Positions 27,301 to 42,300 of a DNA stretch of 64,000 bases are shown piece by piece. A model generated the notes under the pieces. The model was not told the origin of the DNA. It made no database searches and saw nothing but the letters and a program-made list of their open reading frames with translations. This stretch comes from Acanthaster planci (Eukaryota > Echinodermata > Asteroidea > Valvatida > Acanthasteridae). The stretch's first letter is position 1. Each line of letters starts with the position of its first letter. The position numbers were made by a program, and so were the translations under genes. The stretch spans positions 264,339 to 328,338 of the forward strand of contig NW_019091496.1 of NCBI RefSeq assembly GCF_001949145.1, in the 5' to 3' direction.

Positions 27301-30300
27301 CGTGCTGCAGACTCTGGCCATTTGTCAATATTGTTCATCTTTCTGAAGGGGACGAAAAGGAAAATGAATGCGGGAAATCGTCAGGCAGCGAGGCTACTGA
27401 CCATCTCGTCCTGCTCTGATCGCAGCTGGTTGAGGCGATTCTCGGCCTCGGTCAGTTCCAGCCGGCTCTTGCGCAACAGCTCGTCGTAGCGGTTGCGCAG
27501 GTCGTTGCGCAGGCGGTCCAGGGTATCACGCTGCTCGGGCGACAGCCGCTCCAGGTTCTGGCTGTAGAAGTTGTCGATGCGGCGGATCATGTCGTTGATG
27601 GGGTTGTTGTGGTTGTCCACATCTTGGACCAGGAGCTGTGGGCAATAATGAATAAAATGAACCCAATCAGAATTGGAGAAACAATACCTGTCATTAATCA
27701 TTTAAATTCGAGAAAACCCTGACATGGCCAATTTTCATCTGACTGTGAAAAATGAAGGGGAGCTCACACCATCAAACAACCTATGTGCGTCTGTATGACA
27801 GCTTGTGCCAACTCAGTCTGGAGAATCTGCTTCTCAATGTGTCCAACACATGAAGAGGTCCAGGTACCAGATATTCAAATTAAACTCAGAATGGGTGCAG
27901 GTCACCCATTAATGGCTTGCCTGCTAACCCTGGCACGGGATCCTAGAAGGTGACGTTGCCCAGAATATACCAAAAGCTGCAGTGAGCCAGTTCAGCATTT
28001 CAAAAAGGTCATTCGAGAATCAAGCACCTGATGTAGCACCAGTTTGAATGTATTCAGTGCACGAGAGCCGATGTACGGCCATGCTGATACAAGGTGCTTC
28101 ATTTTGAGACTGCCCTGTTGAAATACCAGACAGGCTCGTTGAACAGTGCACTATTTACAACCATCGTTTATGCTGCCATCCTTCAACATAACTTTCTCTG
28201 GGGACCTTTTGAATCAAAAGACTCATTTACTAGTGTTGTACACCATCACAAGACCGACACAAGACCTCCAGTACGAATTCAAGTCACATGATACTTAACT
28301 GGACTGCCAAAAAACAGCATTCCTTTGTCATAGTTTACTAGTGGCTGCTCATGGAAGTGGCCTTTTGATGGTTTCCCGTCCGGTCTTGCAGTGGTATCAA
28401 CTATAACACTGCCATCTGACCCACCTTGAAGTTGTCGATCTCCTTCTGCAGCGTGTCGATGTCGTTGCTGGTGGGCCGCTGGCGGTCCAGCTTGGCGTCT
28501 GTGGTCATGGCCCAGGACAAGAGTTCGTTGCCGTCGTCGTTGTGGACCATGAAGTCCTGCATCAGGGCCAGGTCCTCCAGTCGGTAGTTGATGTTCTTGG
28601 TCAGGTTGTCGTAGCGCCGATTGGTGGTGTTGTAGCGCTGAGTGGTCTCCGATTCTGAATCCGGGAAATCAAACATAGACATCTTGAGAATCTCTCCAGA
28701 AACCAGTTCAGTCCTTCTCTTTGCTTTGCCGGGTCTTGAATTCTTTCAAAAATGCCTTTTTTCACCCAGAATTCCATTGTAAGCCGGAACACAGACTAAC
28801 AACAAATATGGGATTTAAATGTGCCCCATACGCACAAGGGTACTGGTCCTGTACCAACTATGATATCATTTGCTGTTGAAACCTTGTACTCTGCCATCTG
28901 AGGTATCCCACATTAGCCCATGTCCTGTTTCTCGGAGGGGACTCCTAATCAATTTGGAGGGCTGGGTTTTTACGCCTCACAGCTTGGGGCGGGATTCCAC
29001 GCCCACTGTCCTGATCCCATCAGCCACACTATGACAAGAATTAAGCTCAGCAGACATTAAGAAGCTACCATGTATTAAACCTAGCAAAGCTTTAGTCATA
29101 TTGGACTGAGGGGTTTGTAATAAGGACCACCCATCATTCTTGACAACTTTTTTTTCTTACAAACGTTAGTGACACATTTCAATATCTCCGAGCACCCGGC
29201 ATCAAAAGTTTGACGCATAGCCAAGAGAGAGGAATACACTCCGACTTGTTGAACTCGGCGTCATACTTAAGAAACTGCACACAACTTTGAAAAAGTAGTG
29301 CGGCAAAGAATATTGGGAAAACTTGGGAAGATGCCAATGGCAGAAAATTAAGACCATTTCGCAACGGAGCATCACCGGTTGTCGAGAGCCTTGGCGAACC
29401 TCACCTTGCGGGAACGCACTCCTGGACAGCTCCTCAAAGGTGCGCTTCACCTTCTTGACCTGGGGCTCGCCATGGGTCAGGCTGCTGAGATGCATGGAGT
29501 GGTGGACCGGCTTAGACTGGACAGGGGTGATCACTTCCCGCTGAAGCGTCTCCAGGGTCTTGGAGATGTTGGCCATCTCCTCGATGCGAGGCTTGAGCTG
29601 GTATGACTCCTTCTGCAAGGGCTGTGGAGGTTAGAAGGAAGGGAGGGAGGGAAATGGAAAGGTGGAGAATTCTGAGAGTATTCCATTCGGAGAATCACCT
29701 GTGCTTAAAGTCCAAGAAAACTAGTCTCCGAAAATCACTAACTTCCTTAACTTAATCACTCACTTAAACTCTGTAATAATATGGATGGCACTGTAATTAA
29801 GAGGGGTGTGAGTGGCCATATACAATAAAAGCTGAAAACAGCTTACAAAAAGCTGAAATGTAAAAACTTCCCATAATTTGTACAGAGGTGTACAAGGGGT
29901 GTAAAGCTGAAATTTTGAGTAAAAGTCTGAACAAAAAAACTGAAATCGGCTAAAATAGCTGAATTTGTACACTCCTGAGTGAGCTCAGCTAATCAATGCT
30001 GTTGAATGGAAGTGTAGTACAAAATTGCCTTCACGTCTTCTGATGTTGGTACAAATTAAAAAGAAAGGTGACAAAATTCTGCCCCTAACTATGATGACCA
30101 ACACTTAGACATCCTTGTTTAACTCTGTACAATACTTTGTACAGACAGTTTTCCTGAATGTCTCTAGCATTTCTATTCTTGAATTATGAAAAATCCAGAA
30201 CAATAAGTCCTTTTTTGGACTTTCCTGAAATGAATTTACTGAGAAAGAAAAGTTGAGCGTTAGGATAATATTTTCCCTTTACGTTCTGACTGAAGCTCAT

Positions 30301-33300
30301 CCTGGATTTCTCCAAATACCGAAGTTTTTATCTCACATCGACAATTTACTGCTATTTCTAATTTGTCTAATTTTTCTATTTCTACAGAAATTTCTATTTC
30401 TGTTTTGAACAAATCTGACTACGTTAATCACGACAACAAAGTCCAGCAGTGCCAGCGGTATATTCCTTACCTTGACGCTGTTCATTTGACTGGTGATCAC
30501 CTTGCTGTCCCTGGTAACCGAGGGCAGCTGCTCAAACTTCCTCTCCATGGTGCCCACGATGCGGTCGATGTCCTCGCTGCAGGTGTTGTAGCGGCGGTGG
30601 GCGTCCTCCAACTCCTCCAGCTGCTGCGTCCTGCAAAGTTTCACCATCCAACACGAGCAGAGAACGTAAGAACTGACCTCCACAGCTCAGCTGATAATCA
30701 ATCTGTGTGCCTCTGCAATGCTCACCCCAAGTAGCGGGGCACAGATGGCACCCTTTCAACAAACAATGATCAACTAGGTTTTGCCTCATCTTTAGAATTT
30801 TTATCTTTTTTTTTCTTGTCCCATGTGGCAGTGATGAAGCAACACGACGATACTGTTTACCATCTGTGACATTTTGTCACCCTCAGCAGCCCTATATAAT
30901 TTCAACAGTAAACATTTTACCCCCAAAATTGAAGATTTTGAATAACTACTTAAGTTGTAGAAATCTGCATTTTCATCGGTGAAGAATTCTTGTCCGATAG
31001 CTTTCCACCAACACAACTTTCATCATCTTGTTTATTTTGAGATATCAACACTGCTGTTTCTTAATTAAATTTCTGTGAGTAAGTACGTTCCGCAATTCAC
31101 TGATTTTGCTTGGCGTTTTGTTGCATTTTTAAAATTATTTACATCAAGTCTACGGTCGGAGGTTGCACTGTGGATGTTGCTTGAATTGACTTCAATGAAT
31201 GAAAAACTCTGCCATAATTCCACTGAGGACATCACAGTCAAGATCGAAATAGCAAAGTGGACGTGGGAGAGACACCAGCAGGTAAGACAACCGATGAGGT
31301 CAAGCCTCAAAAATGCAGAACTAAACGGTCACAAGATCACAAAGCGCATGCGGCGCGAAATCAAGCTAGTGGCATCTTTGCCTGACAGAATAAACACAGG
31401 CATACCTGGTGTTGAGGACATCCTCCAGCGTGTTCCAGTTGCTGTCCACATTGTTCAGCATGGAGGACATGGCAGAGGAGTCCTTGATGGTCGGGTTGTG
31501 GATGACCTCCTCGATTTGCTGACGGGTCTTCTGGTACTGTGGCCGCTGGCGGTCCACCTGCTGGCTGATCTCCTGTGAATTGGAACCGGCCACAAATTCC
31601 ACAGTAATTATTGCATGACCCCAAATGTTCAAAATCAAATTGGAGCACGACCGAGCTACAGCCACTAATGAGGAAGTGGTTGGTTCCTGGCATCCCTTGT
31701 GGCTGTTGGCTTCAATAGAAGAAGTCTAAGTGCCCCACTGAAAACTACCAGCTGCTGTTGATGACTAACAATGGATTAAAACCCACCTAGTTGGGTTGGT
31801 CTGACATGATCAACCTTGCTAATACTACCATTGTTGGCCCGCCTGGCCTGACTATAATCAGAGTACAGTGAACAACCGTACCTAACTGGACTGGCTCGGT
31901 TATTTATATGTGACCCAATGTAACAAAATGAGTCATGTCACCAAAGCCACTTCTGAGATAAAGGACTTTCAAAAAGCATCTTGCAAAATGTAAATCAATA
32001 GGAATCCTCAACATTTTTTCACCCACATATTGGATTTATTTAAGTTCCACTAGGCTTTTTTAATTAAATTCGACGTTTGAAACCACTGCCATGCTTACGC
32101 CGTGCTAACGTTGTGCTCAATTCAATTTTCTAGGACATGGCATGAGCATGACGTTTGAACTGGGCCTCAGTGATGTATTACAGCAAAGAGCTGGGTACAA
32201 TATTTGTAATACAAACTACAACAAAATGAATATAAATGAGTCTTGAAACTCATTCTGTGGAACCCGGTCACAATTGGTTGAATGGCCAAGTTGAATGCAT
32301 TCGTTAATCCTCTTAATGCACCACTGACAAAGTGCAGTGTGTCTTGACTGAGCGAGCTCTGGACCAATTCCAACACCCGATGACAGGTAGATTTTTAACA
32401 AACCCCCCGACGCTCCCCGGCCTACCTTGAGCTTCCGGCTGAGCTGGGGCGGGTCCAGCTTCATGAGCTCCGAGGACTGCAGCTGCTGCACCATGGGCAG
32501 GATGAAGTCGTCCAGGGTGTCGATGGAGTCTTCAGTGGTCTCCACCTGGGTGCGGGCGCTGTTCCAGCTGTCCCCAAGTTTCTAGAATAAAAATGATATG
32601 GGGGTTTACTTTTTCTGTCATCACAGTCAAATTGTATTGCAACCAGTGGCTGGTAAAACTATTGCCACCTTCAATGCAAAAGTATAATTAACTAAATGTT
32701 TGAGCATCTGTCGCAGATATTCAAAAACCAAATACCGTACAGTGCTTCTAAACACTACATGAAGTTACGACCCACTAACAAAGTAATGGGTGTAATGTAC
32801 ATTTAGGGTACAATCTGACAACAACCAAGGGGGACGTTTCTGCATTCAAAAACTTTGCCATCCCATGCAAATAGTTGGCGATATGACAGCGATCTGTTGC
32901 AGTGAGATTCAAATTTGAATTGAGATTAAATTCTGACCACCTCCATAAAGTTTAGTCTTCCCTATATTGCCGCAGCATGAATCAATATTTGGCTGTGGAT
33001 TTGTAAACACACACCATTTCTTGCTTTCGTTCATAGCAGATATGCCGAGGTGCTGATGATATAGGACTTTGTTTACGTGTGAGCTTTCCTTATGGAGCTC
33101 TGAATCTGTCGTCCAAACCTTGCTCCCAGAGGAAAGTGCACGTGTAAGAAAGCGTGATGTCATCAGTGAATGGGCCCGTTGGGCGAGTTTTCAAAAGAAC
33201 TGAAGAACCAGACTGCAAATTTGGGGGGGGGGAGTTTTCTCACCTTAGTGCGGTCACTGATGTTGCCGTAGGTGGTGTTGATCCTGTCCAGCTTGGTCTG

Positions 33301-36300
33301 GATGGTGTGGGCCATCTCCGGGGTGCTCTCACGGATCAGGGGTGCGGCGTTCATGTTGACGGCCTCGATGCTGGGTCGGTAGCTCTGAAGCTCTGTGGCA
33401 AAAGTCTGCAAGAAGGCCCAATCAAAAAAAACGGTGTGTTATTGCTGTGTCTTGAAAACAGTCGTTTTCCAAGTCTAGAATCTTCCTGGTCATTCAGCCA
33501 ATGACAAAATACATCCTTCTTGTAATCAGCAAAACTTTTCCAAATATTTTCTCAACAAAGACATAGATTGTCCAAAAATTTGATGGCTTCCGCAAATTTT
33601 TCAGTCCAGTATAAATCTACCAGATAAATCACATTGCTTTGACGTAAAACAATTATTTTTCAGGGAATTGGTCGTTGTTTCCCATATCATGACTAACGTG
33701 GCAGCTTCTCTTCGCATTCATACTAAATCGTCATTTGGGGAGTTCTATTCCACCGGTGAGAATGCTCAGAGTAAATAATCTGTGTTGATGAGGGCACCAA
33801 ACAAATCTAGCAATTTGACAATGTCATAATACGGCTCTCGTTCCACTAGAGTTTCTTGACCTTGAGGCCGTAAGAGGGGTTTTATAGCACAAGACCAGAG
33901 AAAAAACGGGTAAAGTAAGCTAGATGTCATTTTCGGCAAATGACCACGGCCGTCTGCCTAAAATTCATCAGGACCTTAATCCGGTTCAAATTGGGACAGT
34001 TCAACTTTATCATAGATCCATTGTTGAACAACCTTGTCGATGGAAAAGCAATTCGAAGTCACTCTCACGGTCCGACCTCTTTTAATTCACAGTTAAGAAA
34101 GCACAACGCTACGCACGCCAGCATGTTCGCCCCAAAATAAAGAAACAGTCGTATAATTGCAGAGCCATAGTGTTGCTTCATCAAAACAGGCTTCTATTGG
34201 ATGCTCCCGACAACTTTCGTTTTCAGTTTGCCTGATATGAAGGGGGACTTCAACTCATGCTTTTGACATCAGTGGCAATGTTCATCAGTTTCTACCCACT
34301 AGATTGTTTTAAATATAACTAAATATCATTAAAATTGAAATTGTGAATTCCCAATGTGATTGATCTTTCAGTCTCAAAACATTATACTTGTATAAATAGC
34401 ACATTCTGGGCTTGTCTCATGACCAGGAGTTAGGCGTGGTGCTTCCTTGACCTCCACGTCTATGACAAACATAACATCTCGGGCAATCAAACCGAAGCCT
34501 ACGAGGTGAAAGGCATGGAAAAGAACCACTACGCCAACCACTGGTGGTATCCCGAACCACAACGAATACATGACTGAGCAATGGAGGGGAGAACCTCATA
34601 CCCTTTGCTGGGTGCAGCTCTCCTGCAACGGTTCCCGCTTGGCCTGGATGACCGAGCCCTGTTCCAGCTGGGTGGTGGTGCGGTCGGCCGTGTTCAGCCA
34701 GCTCAGGATGCTGTCCATGCTCTCCTGCACATCCTGCGTCTTGGTCAGGGTGCTGCGCAGCAGGTTCATGCGGTCGCTGTAGCTGGAGTTCAGGCCGTTG
34801 TACTTGTCCACGATGGCTCCTGAAGTGGAAGGGTGGAGGGGGGGGATCCAAAGGCAGGGCGACGTTAATGGAAGAGAAAAAGCGGGATGCAAACTCCATC
34901 TGGTGGAATCACAGTCAAAACTGATCTCAGTGGATCACGTGTGTAGTAACCACTTAATCTCTGTTGAAGGGAATTACAGGCATTGCAGGCAGAAACCCCC
35001 AAGAGTAACTGTCTGGTATTGTTTTGTCCCACCCCCCCAAAATTCCAGTTTTTCTGTAATTTTTCTGAGGCCTTGAACAAGTATTTCAGAACTCTTCCCT
35101 TATCCTAAACATTTCCAAAACATTATCTTTCCCTTCGAAAAAAATCAAACATTTAGTCTACAAAGTTTTTGATATACATTCTGCATTTTGTGAAACCTTC
35201 CTAAGGCTATCTGCAGGAGACGGCGGGTACGTTTCAGGAATGACCCGTTTGACACAAAAATCACAACTGCATAATATTTGCCGGGCAAAATTGCTTATAT
35301 ATGCTTTCTCTGATTTTACGTTAAGATGCATTTTAATGGTGTCTGTGACCAGAGAGCCAGGAATAATTCTTCAGGTTAATACTAACCGACGGTCTTCTCC
35401 ACGTCGTTCTTGAGTTCAGGGTGACCCTCGCACAGGTCCTGGCCGGTCTCTCGGCAGCGCTCCACATCCTTGGCGTGGGCCGTTACATCATCGTAGAACA
35501 GCTGATGGAAAGAAGAAAGCAAAAACAAAGATGACAAGGTCATGGTCTTATTATTCATGGCCTTCTAAGACACATGGCAGTAACGTTGCTGAGAGATATG
35601 AACACTAAACTTCCACTTGCTCTCCAAAAGAGAAGGTACATGTACAGATTTTAAGGGAGGAAAACAATTAGAGGTGTGGCCTTGCTAACTATGCATGCCA
35701 TGCCTGGGTGGTCAGGCCTGTAATTTTCACTTTGTTAGCCCTGAACTACCTTGTAATAGAGGTGCTACCAATCAATAAAGCCAGGCTGCTAGATGGCCCC
35801 GCTAGATTAAGTCTCACCCACCTCAAATGAGTCTATGGTTGGTTTTTTTAGTTCCATTCAGTGTGCAGGCAAATTACATCAAAACTGACTGAAGCTGCCA
35901 CTCAAGTTGGTGGGAATAGTGGCCCAGGACAGGGTAGCAGCTGGTAATGGAAAGCCTTGGGCAAGAGGTTAAAGCCCAAGCCCAAAGGCCCCTGCTTTGC
36001 CAATAGGCGGCCTGACTTATCAGTGGTGAAGCCTGGCTACCGTTTCCGGTTTTACACTCTAACATCAATTTCTTGTTGGTTTGTATCATTCTTACCTTCA
36101 GTCGATCAATCTGCTTGCGGACGAATTCTGGTTCCACGCCAACCGGTTCCTTCATCAGCCTGTTGAGAGTTTCGTAGGCCTCCTGTAGCCAGGTCAGCGT
36201 CACGTCCACTGAATCCTTGTAGCGGGCCAGCTTGTCCAGGAGGTCGCTCAGGACCGAGAAATGCGTGCTGCTGGCATTCTGCAGCCGGTCGTAGCGGGCG

Positions 36301-39300
36301 TTCAGGTTGTTCAGGTTGTCACGGATCAGGTTGCGCTCCGGGTCCTCCCGGAAGCTCTGGTTGAACTGGCGCGGCAGGGCACTGGTGCGGAAGTCGCGCA
36401 GCGTCTTGCGGTAGAGGTCGGCACCATTGACGAACTTCTGGCCCGCCGTGTTGATCATCTTTAGGTCGCCCTTGTGGCTGAAGACATCCTCGTTGAAGTC
36501 CTTGAGCTGCCGGACCTGACGGCGAAGGGTGTCCGTGTCCGAACCGATCTCCCGGTGGAACTTCTCCATGGACCGCTCGGCACCCTGCAGCCACTCCTCA
36601 AAGCCCACGGCGTCTGGCTCCAGCCGCTCCAGGACATCCTCACCGACGTTGAGCTGCCGCACTCGGGACTCGGAATCGCGGGTCGCCACATCATAGCGGG
36701 TCTTCAGCGCCGTCTTGCCTTCCTGGAGCTTGTTGCGGACTTCCGGGCCCAGTTGGCCCCCGCGGTTCTCCAGGAAGGTCTCGGTGTTGTGCACAGCCAG
36801 GAGGACTGGCTGCTGGTGAGCCAGGATGTCATCATTCAACGTCTGAAAAACAACCAACCAACATTGATGAGTGAAATCAAAGTTACCTGTTCTGCTTAAT
36901 AGCTGTCAAATACAGCATTACTGGCTTTCTTACGACAAATGACCCAGGAAATTCAAAGAATGAAAAATCAATCAAATCAGTTTTCTTTCCAACCAGTGTA
37001 AGGGAAAAAAGTCAGAGGTTGAAGAGTTTTGCCCTCTACCTTAATCTACCCCTTTACAAAATGTATCGTGAGAAGTGTTGAAGAGGGGAAAGGTCTCTGA
37101 TCTGCAACTTCTCTCAGCAATAACTCCAACGACTCAAATCTGCCAGCACTTGTAATATAATGCAGCTCAGTTCTGCAGATTGCCACCCTGGACAAACAAC
37201 CAAAATCTTCCATACTTTTGGAGGCGAGATACTTTACCTTGTGTTCTTTGACTTGGTGCGTGAGCGGAGTGTGCTGCTCGTGGAGAGGTTGCTCGTTGCC
37301 CAGGGAATGCTCTGCCTTGGTGACCCAGTCCAGGAGGTCCACCAGGGTGTCAACTCGCTGCTTGGTCTCACGCTCCAGTGCAGCCTAAAATGGAGAGAAG
37401 TCAAAAATTGAGACAATTCACTGAGACAAAAGTATTAACCTGTGTCCTGGTCTTAGCTGTAGTGTTATAAATAAACTTTGAAAAAAACTACTGTCCAGTG
37501 GTTAGACAAGTGATGGAACTTTCATTTCACATCTGGAAAATATTTACTCTTGGACAAGAAACCTCAGCACATCTTTATGTTTTGCCTACTTGCTACTCAT
37601 ATAGGGAACCACGGACAAACTAGTAGAAACTGCAAAGTAAAGAAATTTTCCTCGGGAAAGTCAATATTTGCTTAGCAAACAAAATAGATTACTGGCCAAA
37701 AAGTCCTACAATGTGTATCTCCCTTGACTGGAATTTGGCTCATTTTTGCCTTTAATAGCACCTGAATTAGGTTAGCAATATTTTCCATTCAACAGCTCTT
37801 TGAAATCCAGCCCTGGGTGTTGCAAAGTGAAAGACAGCACTTTAATTCCTCCAGAAAACGACCACGGCATACAGCATGAAAAGTTGCTCCCGAGCCACCA
37901 GTTCTTATCAGAACTCCACTTCTCAAAGTTGATTATTCCAACAGTGGTCACCACAAACCTTTAAGCAATATAAAAGGGTGTTTCGTAGCGACCTTGGGAA
38001 GGCTCAACACAGTACTTGCAGCAATGCCTCGGAGAGGCTGCTGAACAAACCTTGCTAGGGTTTGAGGCGAAGTCAACCTCAGGTCCGAACTCTTACAAAG
38101 CCCTCCCCCAGCAGCCCTCACCTTGTCTCTCTGCTCCGAGTCAAGCTGGGCCAGCATGTCCCTCAGGGCGTTCAGCCGCTCCAGGGACAGGCCCACCAGG
38201 TTCTCGTAGCACTCCCGCAGCTCGTCGATGCGCCGCTGCATCTCCTGCACCTGCTGGGGGCTGAGCTTGTCCCGCCGGTCGTGCAGCAGGTGCTCGGCGT
38301 TCTGGATGGCCTCCAGCATGACGGGGCGGCGCGACACCAGCTCCGAGTGCAGCGCCTGTCAGGGGATAAATTAGCGAGATGAATGGAATAACTGAACAAT
38401 CAGAGAAAGATTGGAGAATCATGGCTGGCAACCTTCACATCAAAGACAGTTATTTACTAAATGGTGAGCTGATTGAATGATTGACCTTTTAACCACTTAC
38501 TACTCATACTCAGGCTATCACAAGTCATTAAAGGTTAACCGTGAGTCAATTGCAAATTACCCATTCCGAGGTTCAGCATTTCAAGGCTAGTGGCCTTTTC
38601 ATTATTAAGCAACCAACACAAGCATTCCAGGTACCTTGTGGTCCGTGATGATGGCCTGCAGGGACGCCACATCCCGGATGTCCGGGATGGGCTCCTGAAG
38701 CTTGGCCTTGATGGGCCGGCTCCAGTCCAGCAGGGCCTGCAGGTCCTTATTGCGCTCGTTGTACTGCCGGATGATCTCGTACATCTCCTGGATGGCCTCC
38801 TCCCGCAGCACCACGCTCTTGTCCAGGTTCTCGTAGGCAGTACGTAGGCCCTTAACCTCACGCATCACCTCCGTGTCTAGGAGACAGTAAAGGAAAGATC
38901 ACCTTGAATTCCACTGCACTTTTTATACCAACCAAAATTATGTTCTGCCTATTTCTTATGAAGCTTTCCTTGGATTCCTAGCTTAGGTTAAGTTTTCTTT
39001 TTTACATCAATTTTATAGGAAAAAGACTCTGTTTGCTATATTCAACATAGTCTGAAGAATGCTCGTAGACGTCAAAAGATTGAATGCTTTCATACAAATT
39101 CCTCAAAAAAGCTCCTGAATGTTGCATATAAAATGCAGTAAATACCTCAGGAATATTTTTTTAAAAATACTGCACGATAACTTCTTGATGTCTTTTGACA
39201 TGAATACAAATATATATTTTTAAGTATAATATAACTATCATCCAAAGCAAGCCCACAAATGTTGGGCGATAAACAAATGTGCAGAAAAACTGCTCCTTCA

Positions 39301-42300
39301 ACTTCATGTCACATGATTTGCTTCTAAACTGAAAAGTTTTTATGAAATATTACTTGATATTTTGACTCTTGAGCATGTTCCAAATCAAATAACAGAGCGT
39401 AAAACATGCGATTTCCCTTTGTGATCGTAAATTTTATGGAAACTGCAAAGGTTATATAATTTATCATTTACTAAAATGACACTGTATTTTAATGTGGGAT
39501 ACTGAATTCTGTGCGTTATTCTGCTGAAATCTGGATGTAGACTTGTTTCAAGTTGGCCACTTCAAAGTTTCTAATATGGGACTGCTGTAGCTCTTTAGGA
39601 CTATTACATTTTCACCTCACAAGATCTTCAATAAGGCCTGTGGGCCAGATTTGTATGACAGATTAAGAAGTATAGTCAGTCAAAGCTTAGGCTGTGTGTG
39701 GCAGTTCTCCAAATCCAGATATTGGTGCCCTGCTCAAGATTCCCCGGTTCCTCACCTTCCGACACCTGGAAGTTCTGCTGGAGTTCCACCACGCGCCGCT
39801 CCATCTGGGCCACGTCGCCCCCGGCCACCTTGGTGGAGCGCCGGCGATTGGTCACCACCGTCTCGGCGGCCTGGATGAGCTGGTCCAGCGACTTGCCCAA
39901 CTCGTAGGTCTCGTTGATCTTGGGCTTGAAGCCGGTGACCTCACGCTTCAGGGGCTGACGGGGAAAAGAACAATTATCTGTCAGACCTCGCCTAGAGTGT
40001 GTTAGAGAAACTTCATTTTCAAAACACGTTATCAAAGTTTGTGTTCTTGTATTTGTCGAGCAATAGTTACTCCAATCACCAAAGTTTTAGGCAAAACATG
40101 ATCAACCAGCCAAATCAATTTTTCAATACAAATACTAATTGCATGCGGTTTAAAGATACCACTGCGGCAGCCTTAGTTTTACCCCAAATGATCAGCTTTC
40201 GCTGATGATCAGAGATGATTCTAAATAAATAGATTTCTGCCAACTGTAATTTACAGTCACTGGCAATGTGGAGGTTTTGATATTTCAAAGGGCAATGACT
40301 GTTAAGATTTGTACATGTACATACCAGTGTACTGTGACCAAATTGATAATGACATACGGTTGGAACTATTTGCATTGTCAGGTTGCAGGGATATGATTTC
40401 CTGGTTTTTTGCGAATATCAAAGCCAAAACTCAACTTTCTGTTCTGAAAAGACTAGAGTTGCTGGGTTCCCATACAAAACTACACGCTCGACAAGATCAC
40501 CCGTGTTTGGTCGGGGAGGGAGGTTGAATTGTTACCTTCATCTGTTCCAGTTGGTTCTTGAGGGCGTCCAGGTCCCGGGCGATGTTGGGCAGCTGGTCAA
40601 ACTTGTCCTGGGTGCTCTCCAGCCACATGCTGACCACCTTGACCGAGTTGCGGTACTTGTTGTGCATCTGCTTCCTCTCCTGCAGGTAGTCGTTCCTGGG
40701 GAACAGAAACAACAGAAATTACTGCTGTGGCCACCGATGTCTCAAAAGTCAGGCCAGAAATTGGCAGAGTCATATGTGAGTGTCCACAAGCAAGATCCTT
40801 TACGGCAACTTGTTCCTCTCTATTCAGGCATGGAGTTTGACAAAATGAGGAGAGACTCTCTTTATTTTTTAAATTTCACCCTCCCAAAGTTCAAAATATG
40901 AGTCTTTCTCAATTCTGCTTCTGAAAAAAATCGAGATAAATTGGTGAAAATTCAGAAGCTCAGAATTAATGGAGTCCAACACTCCCACTTTGGACCGATT
41001 CAAACTTGGGTCTCTACCTTCCAATAGAATATATGAATGCTTGATTCTAGACACCTGTGTCGGGTGATCGACAGTTTAATGACAAGGATCCTGCCAAAAA
41101 ATTCCATCATTTGGGACCGACCACTGCACCAGCTACTTGGAACAGATATCAATTCACTGGGTCACAGGGGTCAAGCAAGGAGCATATCTGTAATGGCAAG
41201 CGGAAGGTTATGTGCTGAAGTCCTGCCCAGGCAAGTCAGCATATTTGCTTTTTTCAGGCTTTTCCAGTCCTAGCCAGCCTGGCCACTTACAGCCTGGTGA
41301 GGGCCTCCTCCATGGTCTGCCAGTTCCTGTCCAGGCTCTTCATCAGGTCCACCACGAAGGTCGGGTCACGGGTGCGGTGGTGCTTGATCAGCTCCTCCGC
41401 CACCTTGCCAATGCGCTTGTACTCGGGTGTGTGGGTGTCCACCTCCCGCGTGATTTTCTGCGAGAGAACGGATGTGTGCACAGTTGTTCAAAGAGGTGCC
41501 AAACAGACTGAGGACTTACATGTGAGGACAGGCAATGTTCTGACAGCTTAAGAGATTTGTTGCCAGACACATGAACATGGAATGCAAAGTCAGTGTTTGA
41601 ATGCGACGATACTTAAATCTCAGACGTATATGCAATTATGTTTAAAGCGAGGACAACATCCTCAGAGCTCCAGGGAATATTTGTTGGGCAAATAAACACT
41701 GAAATGTGGTGTGTGTTGATGTATGTAGCTATTCAATTACCTTACTCCAGATCAAAGTTCACCTGGGGAAAAAGACTGTCATAACATGACAGTCAGTTGC
41801 AGACTGCTGATATTGACACAACTTTCAAATTACATTCAAAATTACTCCAAATACTTCAAGGGGTTCATCTGATTTCATGCAACACCAAATTATCTTTATA
41901 TCTACCTTGGTAAATTTTCCTATAATCCAACACCTTTTTATGATTATGTCCACCAAAATTGAACATCACATTCAAAATAGACTGGTGCCAATACAGATGA
42001 TTCTGGACCCTATGAAAAAGAACACAAACTAAGGGAACTAGACAAAGATGGCTCCAATGTGCATCACATCTTAGACAAGAACCTCAAAATCCCCCAAACT
42101 GCAAAGCCCGTAAACCCCAAAACCAAGAAGAGACGTGCCTGTATGGCTCGCTCGATCTCGGGGATCTCCTGCTTCTTGAGGTCCCGCGACTCCAGTGTGT
42201 CCAGGACCGGGAAGAGCCAGTCCTCCAGCTGGTCCACATCGTCCAGGAGCTTGCCCAGCTTGTCCAGCATGCCCCGCAGGTCATCGTCGTAGCTGTCCAC

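Larger units (their letters stand above)
20171..27635 (-). repeat. Super-repeat unit IV (7 spectrin repeats, 850 residues, 9 exons)
   Basis: The most compact unit. Modules E+F and I+J are each a single exon and no module is split. The total residue count is nevertheless almost the same as in units III and V. Confidence 0.88.
28425..38355 (-). repeat. Super-repeat unit III (7 spectrin repeats, 851 residues, 11 exons)
   Basis: Modules C and D are fused in one 747-bp exon, while module G is split into 54 and 52 codons. The SR7 loop diverges from the other units: the R-S-T motif is replaced by H-H-S-M. Confidence 0.88.

Noticed and set aside
40955-41030. Possible second tRNA-like sequence (GATTCAAACTTGGGTCTC)
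   Set aside because: Only a weak B-box-like word; no A box or D-stem at the right distance.
42133-42136. GT donor four bases beyond the GC donor of exon 23
   Set aside because: It would add 4 bases, shift the frame into module H and break the 318-bp module length kept by all other units.
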